Made by a program: the position numbers and the translations under genes. Source: Zeugodacus cucurbitae (lineage: Eukaryota > Arthropoda > Insecta > Diptera > Tephritidae). Taken from it: a stretch of 64,000 nt of DNA. The stretch lies in assembly GCF_028554725.1 (NCBI RefSeq), contig NC_071667.1, positions 52,879,501-52,943,500 on the forward strand. Reading direction: 5' to 3'. This document shows, piece by piece, positions 37,501-52,500 of the stretch (its first letter is position 1; the number at the start of each line of letters is the position of its first letter). A model generated the notes under the pieces. That model did no database searches and was not told the origin of the DNA. It was given only the letters and a program-made list of their open reading frames with translations.

Positions 37501-40500
37501 CAGCCAAACAATAATTTAATGGACGCAATACATTAACTTTCGTATGTGTCTGTGTTGGTCAAAGAAAAATCTTTTTTATTTTCTTTTTATTTTCTGATTT
37601 CAAGTGCTGCACTCACTGAGCACTCGTCTATAAGTTATAGGTCCAAAAAATTTCGATTTTTTTTTGTTTTTGTACACACTTAATTTTGTATTTTATGCAT
37701 CAAGAATAACTGTTATCTACTGTAGTTGTAGCTGTACTTACCCTTGCATGGACAGAATCCCTTGCAGGCTATCCGTATGGTTGTTGAATGTATGCAGTTG
37801 TGGTAATCCAATCTGCATAGCGATGAGTATGTACGGTTGTCGGCGCCGCATAAGAAAGTCGGCTTTGCCACCGGGCAGGGCTTGCAATTGCTGGATAAAG
37901 CACGCGGCAGGCAAGCGGACGGGCAGGCGAGTGGACGTCCAAGGCATTGTTGCAATGGCGCATAGCCGGAACGTAGCAGTTAACCAAGCGGCAGCATGAA
38001 AGTAGATAAAGAACAGAAGAGGAATGGGGGAAAAGAGGCAAACGTTATTGAACAGTTGCAAGTTGAGTGCGGCAAATTGCTGTGTTTGTGTCTGTCTGTA
38101 GGTGTGTGTGTGTGCGAGTGAGTGAAGTAGTGGAAAATTAATTTCTTATGCAAATTATAGTCCGTTAGCTGCCTGGCTGGCTGGTTGACAGGCAGGGTTG
38201 GCAGGAGTCAGCTGCCAGCATGCGAGTATTTTAAATATTTCTCACATTCTCATACATATACATATACACACATATACCTTTGTAAGGCGCTTAGTTATTC
38301 TCATGTGTACAAATATTTATAGTCCAAAGTAAACAAAGTAACTCACTTATGTACATACATACATACATATATCAAAACTCATACTCATTTACTCACATAC
38401 ACGTACATAGTTTACTTATGCAGAAACACTCATTCCGTTTATTTGGACATAAAGAAGTTTTTTTCTGGAAAAAATAGTTCCCCTCCTCCTTAACTCGCTT
38501 CGGAATGGTTATGGATTTAGTGACCACCGAACTCAAAATTCCTAAAAGCGAATGAAGTTATAATATTTCAAATAACCCCAGACTGAAAGGCGAGTGTACC
38601 AACAAAAAAGTATTCGAAAAGATTAGGTATTAAAACACTCTCAGAAGTTTTCGATTTCTAAAACTTGTTAAGTGGTGAATCAAACAAACAATTGGTGAAA
38701 AGCCGAATAGAGAGAGAATAGCTTACTAAAGTCTCTGGCCTTACATTAAACTAGATAATTTTGTTTTTACTTTTCCATGTAAATTCTTATGTAAGAGAAC
38801 AAAGCTGAAACAATGGGTTTTTGAAATTAACCGAATAACCTGAAAACCGATTACCGTTCATACGAACATTAACCGATTTATACTATTCGAATAGTCGCAA
38901 TGCGACTGCGATTGTTCGAATAGTTGCTCTGCTGCGAGTATTTGAATAAATGAAAGTTGTTTCAAATCCAAGCAGTCTTTGATTTTTGTTTGTTTTTAAT
39001 TTTTGAATAAAAATAAGAAAATGAATGAACTTGTATTATTCAAATAGTCGACGACTTACAACTATCCGGATACTGTTAGACTATTAGAATAATGGCCTAT
39101 TCGGTTAATTCGTTTAGTCGATTAGTCGGATACCAAGAGATCTACCACACCGTGGCGATAATCTAAGTATACCTAATATTGAGTTTAATTTCAATGTACA
39201 TACCATAAAAATGGATTCAAAATCATTTTTAAAACGCATTATAAATAGAACTTCTGTTCAACTATGAAATGCATTCGCAAACATTTATACTAAATTTCGA
39301 TTAACGGCGACTTTTTCTTGAAATAACAGTCAACTGAAAGTCCAAATTAAAACTTATTTCCAGAATCCAAATATTTAGCGACCGTGTGTACATACATACA
39401 TATATAGTTTCGGAAGATCTATGTCTGAGGGACTGGTTTTATGAACAATATTGAGCACTCGCAGGGAAAATTTAGTACCACTACTGATATTGTCTATTTA
39501 AAACTTAGTTCTTTTAAACTTATTATCAAATACTTCGCACGATAAATCCTATTCCTGGTTATAAACGCCACCTATCGGTTTTAGACTTTAAAGAAGCATT
39601 ATATGGGTTCCGATAACCTATGGTAACAGGTTTAAGCATAAATTGAGTGAATTTAAAGAGGAGAAGAGCTATAGATTATGTTGAAGTCTGCTCTAAAAGA
39701 ATAATATCACACTTGTCTTCTGACATTTCGATTAGAAGTTAGAAGAACTCTTCTCAAATCCATGATAGTAGTTAGGATGTATGGGTGTTTCCCAGAAGCG
39801 AAACACAAGTAAACTATGAACGACAGCCCTTTATGAAGCCAGAAGACCCCCCTTGATTAGGTATTACAATTCGACAAAGCGCCCTCAACCTATTACAAAT
39901 CTGTATATATTTTTCACTTCTACATCAGTTATTTCTTTATTCGAAAAAGTGAGATTCGAGAAATCTTTTTCTTGATATCGCAAAGTCGGGACATTACAGA
40001 AGATGATTACACCTCGTCCACCTCATGGCACATTCCACAGCTAGCTCTGGTAAAAAAATCTGGTAAAATTTTTAACCTTACAGCGTGGATCCCGATGAAC
40101 ACCTACGACTAAGCAGAGCTGAATAATGATCGTAGTAATACGACCAAATAATGGAAATTCATCGGAGAGGTTGGTACTTTGAAATGACAAAGAGCTTCAC
40201 TAATTTAGCCAAATGGCGTGTAATTACTGTTCTTTTCATAAAATAATAATTCACTGATTTCATAGCTAATCCCGAACTCAACGATACAATATTAACATGA
40301 ACAAAAACAAATACTCAAATTAATCAAAAATCAATATGAATGAAATTTTCATGTTATTGAAGATTTGTTAACAAGTTGGCATACATGAAACTTAAGTTCA
40401 AGCAGTTGACAGCTGATGGCAACAACAAATTAATAATCAGAGAAACACACACACACTCACTTGTCAAACAAGAACATGGATAGTAAACGAACTGCGGGAA

Positions 40501-43500
40501 TTGCATAGGAAAAGTATACGAGCATAGGTAAATTGAACGGTAAATTTTAAGGATAGAAGGGAGCAATAGCTAGTACGAAGAAGGCAGAGAAAGTGGTGTG
40601 CATAGGAAGTGACGAAAGCAAAACTGTCAACTGTCAAAAAAACAGAAAAACTTTGAGCAACAATACTTGATGGTGTTGGGTATTCAACGCCTTCCCTCCG
40701 AAGGTTGCCAGCACACTGAGCAGTCAATTGGAAAACAAAATGAAATAAATATATATATGTACATGTGGACAATATGTATGCGCGCTGTTTACAACAAAAT
40801 CTCTCGATAATTTCTGCGCAACCCAGAGAAACAGAAACAACACTAAACCAATAAATAAAGGAAAAAGTTATGGCAGAGTAATATTGAATTTCCATTATTG
40901 AATTTTGGTGTTTGCCATTCGTTATGCGAAAATGTGCAAACAGCAGAAAAGAAACAAATGACTTTTAGCTGCTGTGAGTGCGGGGCGGGTGTGCGCCGAA
41001 CAAATGATAAACCTTTGGCAAACAACAACAATAACATGAATTGTGCGCTCAATAACACAATTTGCGACAATACACACCGTGTTGACATCCAGTTCGAACA
41101 TTCGCCCAGCGCTTGACTTTTCGTATAGAGCGGCAATAACTTTTATAAACTATGCGAAAGATAACTGAGATTATAGAAATACGAAAAAAGCAAGTAGTGA
41201 AATAAAAGAAAATTAAAAATTTCATCAAAAAAGTTGGAGCAAAACATTTGCTTTTGTGTGCAGAATCAGTGTTAACAGCTTGTTGTTTTGCTGCCTTGCT
41301 GAGGTTTTGTGAGCGCGGAACAATAAAAATTAGAATTATCGATAAACAACGGTATTGTAATAGCATAGCTAAAGCACAAGTTTGTGTGTGCTTCGAGATA
41401 TACATAATTGCTAGGAAAACTTTGAGAAACAACTTTTGAGTATAATAAAAATGAAAGTTTCCTGCTGACTATATGGAAAATATGTAATTCATAGAATATA
41501 CTGAATTGAAATATTAATTTTAAAATATATTATCATTTATAATTGAGACAATTCATTTGAATTTCCGCAAGAAAAGCTTTTGATTTCTAATCCTTATCCA
41601 GTTGAAGTGTCACCGCTTTTCGTACAACAGAAAACAAAGGCACATAATTGCAGTATCAGGTCACAGAACACTTTTTAGAGTTTCTATCTCTTCACCTAAC
41701 CTCTCCAATATATGTTATTTCCAACTTCATAATACGATTCCTTCTTATCTAAATACTAGCAGACCGCTCCGGCTTCGCACTGTTTTAAATAAACATTTCA
41801 AAAGTTATAAGTTTTTACACACTTATACACACTCGCCCATACATATGTATGAACTTTCCTGTTTCTTGCGTGGGTTCATTTTAAAAAAGTAAAATGATGA
41901 AATTTCAAACATGAAATTATATTTTACTAGCTGACCCGGCGAACTTCGCCCCGCCCAATTTTTATTTGAAATAGTTAAAACGCTTTTTGAACTCTGTTCA
42001 AGGCCATTTATTTGTATGGAATGTTAATATATTCAGGGAATAACGTCTCAGATCTATTTAAATATTTTTGGCGAAGTTCGTTCTTTGTTTTGTTGTGTAG
42101 CGTGTAAACAAATAAAGAAGATGGCTCTCCAACACGCTAACATGACACATACATACCTATGTATGTACATATGAAACTGTAAAATTTTGAACTTAAACGA
42201 TAAATCGGTTTGAATCATTCGAATGCTCAGAATGAACATTTCCTCACTTTTAGATTTGCTGTGCTGTAGTAAACTATTCACTACAGTGAAATTATTATTT
42301 ATGAATAAAGACGGAAACCTTAGTATATATCTGGTATAAAAATCCACGGGATTGAGATTTGAACTTGAGGTCAAAATTTTTAAAATTATTGATGAAAATT
42401 TTCGTAGAGTACACAAATTTTCATAAAATAGTTCATTTTTGATTTTATATTCAAGTTTTTAACAAAGAAGTTAATTACAAAATTGTTAGTTGATAACATG
42501 TAACATTTAATTTTATAATCTTAGGATAGATAATTCTTAATTTTTAATAGTAGTATTTATTTTTTTGAATTATAAACATTTTAATTTAACTTAGCACTAA
42601 TTGGTGCACAATATTTTTGGTTAACCTGTCTCGAGCTAACACAAATAGTTTTGATGGTTTTCCCACACGTGAGCATGCAACATATAATTGCCGATGGGAA
42701 AAACATGGATTATCCAAATCTAACCCACAAATGGACATTTATTTATAATTTTACTCCATACTTATGTTGTGCTTAAGATAAAACAGGAAAATAGTGTTTT
42801 ACAGTTCATACTTAGGTTATGCTTAAGCACTGAAAATGGGAGGCTTAAGCAATGCTTAAATAACAGCTGATTTTTGTTTTGAATTTGCTTTGAATTTTCA
42901 GCGACATCTTTCGTAGCGTAGGGCAAGTGTCCGTTCGTTTGCACTCAATAACAGCTTATACTTTTCCTTCAGTTCCCATAGGTGCTCCGACTCGCTAGTG
43001 TTGAAATTTGGGGTACTTTTGTTGTTTTCATCAATTTTTGATATAATTTTCCTCGAAAATTTATGTATTGTCTGTTATAATTTAAATATTTCAAACATAT
43101 TTTTATGAATGACATTTGTAAAACATATGTTGCCCATAACGTTGCCATATATCATAATAAAATTTTATAGAAATTAAGCATTGACTGTGAAACGCAAACG
43201 ACTACTCAGTTTGCAACAATACTTAGCTAAGATTTTATTTAGGCACAACTTAAGTATGGACTGTGAAACCGGGCATTAGCCATACAAAATTCTATACCTA
43301 AATGCAAATAAATGAAATTTTTTTTGCATTTAGGAAATACATGCAGAAATCAACTCTGCGATTTCCTAAATTCCTCTGAAATCTCCCAAATTCGAGGAAG
43401 ATTTACTGGAAAAGAGTGGCAGCATTGCTTATTTGTCTGACCATACATATGTACATAACTTTATTTATTTCACGGATTGTATGTGATTTTTTCTTAAATT

Positions 43501-46500
43501 TAGAATAGTCATAGATTCGTATAATTTTACCACAAATAATATAAACTTCAAACAACGCATTTTCATTTAATGTTTTCAGCAAGTGGCAGCTTTTGTTATG
43601 ACAGCCTAAATCCATGAAAATTTTGAAAGAAATGTAGTGCCACCAACTGATGGATAGCTCTTTGCTAATAATAAACAAATAATTTGCAATAAATAAATAA
43701 TGCGACTATAAGGAGAGTTATAAACTATCCTATCTTTCAAGTTGGACCAAACTGCACACAGTGTTAAAAATTTCATTAAAATCGGTTCAGTAGTTTCGGA
43801 GTCCATCGAAAACAAACAACGTGACACGTGATTTTTATATATTAAGATTTGTAATGAGCTAAAACTTATTACGACCTTTAGTCTTTGATGTCCGTTGTCT
43901 TTTTCTCTGATTATGAAAGCGTTGGGAACGCTCAGAGTTCGACGGCCTAGTGCGAGCTTGTCTATTTCTAATATTTAGTTCTTCAAGCCGCTGCACACGC
44001 TGCGTACTCGACCATCGAGCGCGTACCTAGCAGGTTTTGAAATTTTGTTCAGCAAACAGCTACGAGCGCTTGTTACTCGACTCTCTGGAGCGTGATTGCG
44101 ATGCGAAGAGCATGACTTCTAAGACGATTTTCAGTTTCAGATTTAGCTTCTCCTTCACGGAGTTTTTTTGATACCCTCAGCTTTTTCCAGAAATTTCAGA
44201 TTCTAACAATAAATATAGCCTATGTTACTCGGGATGAATGTAGCTTTCAAATGGTGAAAGAATTTTTAAAATCAGCACATTAGTTTTTGAGTTTATTCAT
44301 TGCAAACATACGTACAAATCTTTCCTCTTTATAATAGTAGTATAGATAAAACTTTTTTCTAATAGATGTGAAAAAACTTGTAGTGAGAGGTGACAATCAG
44401 TGCTGCCTGAGATGTATAAGATGTCATTAATGTAGTTGATTTTATTTTCACTTCAATATAAACAAGTAAGGAAGTGATAATTTCGGATGTATCCGTACTA
44501 TTTTTACTCTCGCAATCTATTTATTTAAAACTAGAACAACAAAACATTATATATAGTATAAGTGGGCTGTCATGATTCCTGGCCGATTTAAGTAATTTTC
44601 GCCATCAAGCTACATCATATCCAATATTATACTCTCCCTTTATTTTGTTTGGTATTTGGAACCTAGTAGAAGTATAATAATTCCTCGATTTTAACTATTT
44701 TAAGCACAGATGAATTGTTAAAAGAAAAGGGTTCTCTCTGGAATACTTTCAAATAAATATGCCATCTGCTGATATTACAAATTGTACATAGGGACTGAGA
44801 TCTTAATATTCGATATCTATAGCCTTTTAAAGTTATATATGGCTTTAGGGGAAAACTATGCACATGCGTTTTCCATAATTTCATAATATTAAGGTACACT
44901 CTATCGACATTAAAAGTTAAATACGGTTGACGTATATTCGAGAGTGAAGGCCCAACATAAATGTGGATTGTTGGTTTCAAATGTGTGTATCGTTATAATA
45001 CTTCAATTATTATCATCACGGACCAAGTAATCATATGGGTTGAGTATGACATAGTGAATCTATTCAACTAATTTTCTAAGGATTGTCTTAGCCGTTCGCA
45101 CTGAAGGAGATTTATCTTTTTATACTTTTTGGATAAAACATGAGATTTTTTACTTTTCCTTATGCCTTTCACTGTTTAATTTTCTTTGTAGATTTATATT
45201 TAGCTTTAATTTTTAATATAAATACATGTGATAGAGTTCAATAATATGCATAAATATTGCTTTCTTTAGAAATTCAGTATAATTAGAATTTTAATGTGCA
45301 TAAAAGTGTTTCGTATACGGTTCTACACTTGGAATAAGTAAATAATCGCTTTCAGATACTTCTTTATGTAAAGTCAATGGTCTACTCTCGGCATCAACAA
45401 CTTAAGAAATACAGTAGAATATTTAGTCTGTAACTTGGGCACAACACAAATAAAAAATCCATATTATGAACTGCTTTCGGCTCTATAAAGAATCGATTTT
45501 ATTCACCAATTGGAGCATATAAAATATGTGTATGTATATTAACTGAAAATAGTTAACAGAATTCTTGAAACAGTGCTTATTTGACTTCTCAAAGTGTATG
45601 CTCACTTTAAAATGCATTATTTATAACAAATACGTTTTTGAAAATCGACTAACATCAACAACAATAACTCTCTAATTAAAAAAAAACTAACCCAAGCAGA
45701 ATAATGAAATGTCACTCATACGCCATGACCACATAAGCTCAGCCATTAAATATATTAAAAAATGCGTTGTTTTTGGAGTGTTGTTGTTGCAGTAACTGCT
45801 AAAAATTAAAATTTGTGCTAAAGCCGAAGTTTTTTTTTAACAAAATTGTTATTATCTTTATTTTTGTTTTATCCACTAATATTAGTTTTCTGTTTCATAT
45901 TTAAGCATTCTGAGAAAAAACATTAATTTTTAGTATAATTATTTCCCGCAAAATGCAAACATGAAAACTTCGCTCTAATAAAAGCTTTTAACTATACCCA
46001 AAACACTCTGAAACGCGCACTAATTATTTATAAAATAAATTTTCTACTTTATAACGATATGTATGTGTGTGAGTGTGCACTTGAACTAACGGTACACATG
46101 CAGCAGTCATATTAATTTTCATACCAGAGGTTTTCTATATAAATTTCATGGTTTCCTTTTCAATTGCAATTTCGCTTTCACTTTTATTTTCGTCATGTCA
46201 AAAAGCAACGTAAATGCTCGTGAATAGTTTAAAAGCTACAGTTTACCAGCCACACCAGAGCAAAGCATAGTTCACAGTGCAGAAACCAAAAGTATGGCAC
46301 ACAAGCACACACCCAGACACACACCCACGCTTGTGACTCATACATATTCACTTTGTTGCAAGCATTTGAAATGTTTGCAACATTTGTGGTTCAGCACTTG
46401 CGTCATTCGCACTTGCCCTCTTGTCCGTGTTGCACTCACACACTCACACACACACACATTTCAAATGTACCGTTATTACTGCGGCTGTACATTCTTTGGC

Positions 46501-49500
46501 ACATTCATTCATTTGTTCGCCATTCGGTGTTCTTCACTTTCTCTCTGATTATCCTTTGTTTCGCCATTGTTTTCGTTCGTTTTGTTTGAAGTGTTGCTGC
46601 ATTACGTTGTTTTTTGTTTGTTGTTTGTTTGTTTGCATATTTTGAATTCGCTGTGTGCGAATGTGAATGAGTGCATGCTCGTAGACTTCACTTTCATGAA
46701 AAATGTCACTAGAGCAACAATGTGATGCGGACGAATGCGGCTGACAAGTGTGACAGTTCTAATATTTACAGTGGTCCGCTGGAAAGAAGTGCCCATAAAG
46801 CACAAATACATAAATGTTGTGTGAAAGCCAACGAATAGTATATTCATGGCAATCATATATCACTCTTGGTCAAAACCCAAAAATATTTAAGACTTTCAGT
46901 TTTAAAACGATTTTGGTTTAATTCAAGAGCCTATACTTCTAAGATTGATTCAATTTCTGCGACCGTCATCACCTGGAGACCTAATTATACTATCTGGTAG
47001 ATTTTCATTTGTATATCACAAATCTCCTTTAAAGAAAAAGCATATTTGAAATTGACAAAGAAAGGAAATTTATGTAACATATAAGCTGCAATCACAACCG
47101 ACAGCCGAGCGATTTTCTACTCGACTTGCACTCCTGCTCTCTGAGAGCACTCATCAGCATCTCGATATACGGGAGCTGTGGAACGGCATCTCAAACTCAT
47201 TGCTTACCGCTGCAGCCGAAACAATTGGTCTCCGGCAACGCCAAAAACCCAGTTGGTACGATGAGAGTTGTCGTTCCGCAGTGGAGAGAAAACAGACTGC
47301 CTACCTCGCAACGTTGCGATCGACCACAACACGTTCGGGGTGGGATAGATATCGAGAACTGAAGAGGGAAGCGAGACGCATTTGCAGACGTAAAAAGAAA
47401 GAGGCCGAAATGCGTGAGTATGAAAAGCTTGAAAAGCTGGCCGACATGGGTAATGCTCGAAAATTTTATGAAAAGATTAGGCGATTTACAGAAGGTTTCA
47501 AGACCAGAGCATTATCATGTAGGGACCGAGGAGGTAATCTGGTAACAGATGTCCAGAGCATACTGGGATTATGGAGGGAACACTTCTCCGACCTGCTCAA
47601 TGGCAGTGAAAGTACAACACCAGGAGATGGCGAACCCGATTCCCCAATCGATGACGATGGATTTAATGTTCCATTACCCGACCATGAAGAAATTCGAATA
47701 GCAATTACCCGCTTGAAGAACAACAAAGCGGCGGGGGCCGATGGATTACCGGCCGAGCTATTCAAATACGGCGGCGAAGAACTGATAAGGTGCATGCATC
47801 AGCTTCTTTGTAGAATATGGTCGGAAGAAAGCATGGCTGACGATTGGAATCTTAGTGTGCTCTGCCCAATCCATAAGAAGGGAGACCCCACAATCTGCGC
47901 CAACTACCGTGGTATAAGTCTCCTCAATATCGCATATAAGGTTTTATCGAGCGTATTGTGTGAAAGACTAAAGCCCACCGTCAACGAATTGATTGGACCT
48001 TATCAGTGTGGCTTTAGACCTGGAAAATCTACAATGGACCAGATATTCACCATGCGCCAAATCTTGGAAAAGACCCGAGAGAGAAGAATCGATACTCACC
48101 ATCTTTTTATCGATTTTAAAGCTGCCTTCGATAGCACGAAAAGGAGCTGCCTTTATGCCGCGATGTCTGAATTTGGTATCCCTGCAAAACTAATACGGCT
48201 ATGTAAGCTGACGTTGAGCAACACCAAAAGCTCCGTCAGGATCGTTCGATCTCTCTCCGAGCCGTTCGATACCAAACGAGGCTTCAGACAGGGTGACTCA
48301 CTATCGTGCGACTTCTTCAATCTATTGCTGGAAAAAATAATACGAGCTGTAGAACTAAATAGAGAGGGTACAATCTTCTACAAGAGTGTACAGCTCCTGG
48401 CGTATGCCGATGATATTGATATCATCGGAAGCAACAACCGCGCCATTTGTTTTGCTTTTTCCAGACTAGATAAAGAAGCGAAGCGTATGGTGAATGAGGA
48501 CAAGACGAAATATCTCCTGTCATCAAACAAACAGTCAGCGCACTCGCGTCTTGGCTCCCACGTCACTGTTGACAGTCATACCTTTGAAGTCGTAGATAAT
48601 TTCGTATACCTGGGAACCAGCATCAACAACACGAACAATGTCAGCCTTGAAATCCAACGCAGAATCACTCTTGCCAACAGGTGCTACTTTGGACTGAGTA
48701 GGCAATTGAAAAGTAAAGTCCTCTCTCGACGAACCAAAATCAAACTCTATAAGTCGCTCATTATTCCCGTCCTGATGTATGGCGCTGAAGCGTGGACGAT
48801 GACAACATCCGATGAGACGACTCTTGGGGTTTTCGAGAGAAAGGTTTTGCGCAAGATTTATGGTCCTCTAAACATTGGCAACGGCGAATACCGCAGACGA
48901 TGGAACGATGAGCTGTACGATTTATACGACGACATTGACATAGTTCAGCGAATAAAAAGACAGCGGCTACGCTGGCTAGGTCATGTTGTACGAATGGAAG
49001 AAAACACTCCAGCTCAAAAAGTATTCGATGCAGGAAGCCGCGGAAGAGGACGACCTCCACTCCGGTGGAAAGACCAAGTGCAAAGTGACCTGGCTTCACT
49101 TGGTGTTTCCAGTTGGCGCCAAAAAGCAAAAAGGAGGAATGAGTGGCGCGCTCTGGTGGATTCGGCTATAATCGCTTAAAGCGGTTCCTACGCCAAATAT
49201 ATATATAACATATAAGGCTTTATGGAACTCTTTTCGGAAGCTGGTTGGATTTAGTAATCGTTTTAAGTGTACACATCCCCATCAGAGTAATTGGAATACT
49301 CAACACTTGATTGTTCGTTTCAAATAAGGTGAAGGTTCAGAACTGGAAACAATAATGATATCATCATGTGTTCCTCAACTTCCTTATTTCTGAAAAAAAA
49401 AAAATTGAAGTACAAATTTCCTGAAATAATGCGGATCCTTTTGCTTAAACGGAAAAGTTTTCGAGTCGGACCATTATTTACACAGCTCCAAAGTAAACTT

Positions 49501-52500
49501 TAAGTACGTTTTATGCTGATGATGTTCAAAGACCAGCGGTGTTCCAAGCCCGTTGGTGTTTCAATCACATTTATTGTTTGAAAAAACGTCCCTTGCAGCA
49601 CAAGATCGGTTCAATTCATACTCTTTCCTTTGCAATCTCTGCCCGAAAGACAATTCTCAAATTATGTTCACTGAGTTTCTCTTACGCTGTGCGACTATGA
49701 ATTTCCACAATAAATTTCTTATTGGAGGAATAGTTTTAGTTAGTTGGGTTTGATTGTATTAGGTCTACAACTTTGCTTCCGCCGTTTTTTTTGTAAATTT
49801 CGGTTTTTTTTTTGTATAAAAACGGTTACAAATGTCGATTAGCCTCAGTCGCACTTTTCTTGGAATTAAAAAAGAAAAACAAAATTTCCCGCAAATGTCA
49901 ATAAGTTTGGGATGCAAACAGATCTCTACACATATTTTGTTGGGTTAATGTTGTCCAATATCGATATAAAAAAAATCGATTTAATCGACCAGTGCTTGAC
50001 CCTGGAGACATCTAACTTGCTCACCTAGTTATTGTATATTGATTAATATGTGTCTTGTACTGTCATTATAGTCGATGAGGGTTATCTCGCTTTATCGTTC
50101 ACTTTTGGATATATTGGTTGATTACGTTCAAAAAAGTTATATTTTTATAAATCCGACTCCAAATGGCGGTTAGCCTAATTGGTAAACACTTTGAGGCTGA
50201 ATTTTTATTGGTTAAATGTCAAAGATAACTTCAAAATTCTTGACACAAATAGCCTTTGCTTTCAATATAAATAAAGAGTTTTTCAATAAGAGCGCTACAA
50301 AAACGGTTTGGGATATCAATGAAATTCTTTATTCCTGTGAAAGTACATTCGATGCCATTATGTATGCAACTTAACAATTTTTCTTTTGCATGGTACGCTT
50401 GCAGAAGTCCAGACGCTGAACCCAATTTTCGGCGGATATCAAGCATAAATCGGCAGACACGTACGGTATTCGTACGAAGTTCATCAATCGTAGCATAGTC
50501 TTGTTGTTGTAGACTGTAGATTGTTGGCATAGATCATAGAATTGACGTAGCCCCACAGGAAATAGTCTAACGGCGTCAAATCGCACGACCGAGGCGGCCA
50601 ATTGACTGGGCCATTTCGTGAGATAACACGTTTACCAAATTTGGGTTACAAAAAATCGATTGTGACATTCGCTGTGTGGCTTGTGGAGCCGTCCTGTTGG
50701 AACCACATATTGTCTAAGTCCATATCATCCATTTCGGGCCAAAAATATTCGGTTATCATTGAGCGGTAGCTATTCCCATTTACAGTAACGTGCCGGCTTT
50801 GATCATCATGAAAGAAGTACCGCCCAATGACGCCGCCGGCCCATAAAGCGCACCAAACCGTATTTTTTCGGGATACAATTGTGACTCATGGAGAATGGGC
50901 GAAGCCATTCAGTCAGAAATGAGCCTAATCGCCGAAGTTGATTTTTCGATGTCCGACATCATTCGCAAGTTGTTGCTGGTGGTCAAGCAGCTGCAGTTCT
51001 TGCGTCAATTTTATTTGGGTTTTACTCAATTGATGCGCTTGCGACAACAATATTCTCGACACTACGTGCACTTCTTTGTCTCACTGGCACGAGAACATTT
51101 TGTACTGTGCCAGTGGATTAAAATTTTTACCCTAAACGCTCAATTGTTGATCTGACAGGACGATTATGAAGACCATAAATTGGACGTAGCGCTCTTAAAG
51201 TTGAGGCCACGGACTCCGAATTTCGGTAGTAAATTCTATATTATTTCGGCTCTGTGTTGGATCTTTTTATGATGAAATGGCAAACCTTAATGAAGAGAAA
51301 TGTCAAAAGAGGGGAAAAAAATATGGCCCCATCGGTTTACTTGTGAGCATCTCTTTTGAAAAAACCTTTATTTGGGGTCTGATAAAGCGCAAAAGTTTCG
51401 CATTTCTTTAATCGAGCTTTTTGTTTTTTTTCTTCTTCCTTCTAAATGTTTTCCAATAAATGGAGAGGCGTATAAGTATTTATTTTCCTCCAAATGACTT
51501 ACACATTTTTATAAGATGCCCTTCTCTGTCAGAAATACTAAATTTCGCATATGAAATACCATCATCTAGACGAAGTTTTACTTAGAAAATGTTTTTCCCA
51601 TAAGTCAGTATTCTCACCCGCCAAATTATAAAATGTTGTATATATTTTTAAAGTTGTTCCCTAAAAATTTTTTAATGTCAAATTGTTATTTGTCAATTAT
51701 TTTATTATTCTCTATTTTTTTGTAAATAATTGACAAATTCGCCTAAATGTAGGCAACGTTTTTTGAATTATCTCGTACCTTCTTTAATAAAAATAAATGT
51801 TGCCTATATAAAATTAAAACTTGAAGAAAACTTGGTTTAGAAAATAAATCTAAGTATTTGTGAGTGAAAATTTTAACAGGCAGATTCGTATCAATAAGGT
51901 GAAGGTTCAGAACTGGAAACAATAATGATATCATCATGTGTTCCTCAACTTCCTTATTTCTGAAAAAAAAATTGAAGTACAAATTTCCTGAAATAATGCT
52001 TATACTGCGGCTACTTTTGCTTAAACGGAAAAGTTTTCGAGTTCGAATAAATCTAAGTATTTGTGAGTGAAAATTTTAACAGGCAGATTTTATGAAAAAA
52101 ATGCGCTTTGACAAACAACGCAAACTATCAAATATAAAGTATAATTAGAAGGTAGAAAGTAGATTCATTCTTTTGCTATCTGTTATCTATTAATTTCTTA
52201 TTGAATCAGTAGTATAGTAATAAAGTCACCTTCAAGTATCGCAGCATCGCTTTGCACTCAAGAAATTAAATCAGAGCCAATTACCGTTATTATCATTATC
52301 AAAGCTTTATTAGCGGCTATCAAGTAGAGCGTAATTTAATTTGCAAACTTTAAAAACAATAAATTATTATACTTTAAGAATGCTGGCGCTGAAATGCTGT
52401 CGTAACTGTGCGCTTACTGCGTGCAATTAAGTTGTTTGTCCGAACCGCAAAGTATGCGCTTATAAATATTTATGGCGTAAAGGCTCACATGATTGTCCAA

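Larger units (their letters stand above)
41927..44346 (-). mobile_element. Helitron 2, degenerate
   Basis: The 5' end at 44346 on the minus strand reads TCTATACTACTATTATAAAG then AGGAAAGATTTG. The 3' end has a GGCGAAGTTCGCC palindrome followed by GGGTCAGCTAG ending at 41927. Flanks are A on the 5' side and T on the 3' side, as Helitrons require. A helicase C-terminus survives at 42586-42720. A MITE-like sequence is nested at 42.76-43.26 kb. Confidence 0.85.

Noticed and set aside
37738..38061. Longer open frames overlapping the Kazal exon
   Set aside because: They run past the acceptor at 37891 into the intron or are in other frames; only 37742-37890 restores the split codons.
49323..52045. 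The two Y repeats as LTRs of a retrovirus-like element
   Set aside because: No primer-binding site, gag or pol lies between them; the interior is a mariner relic, and the second copy has its own 44-bp brackets.
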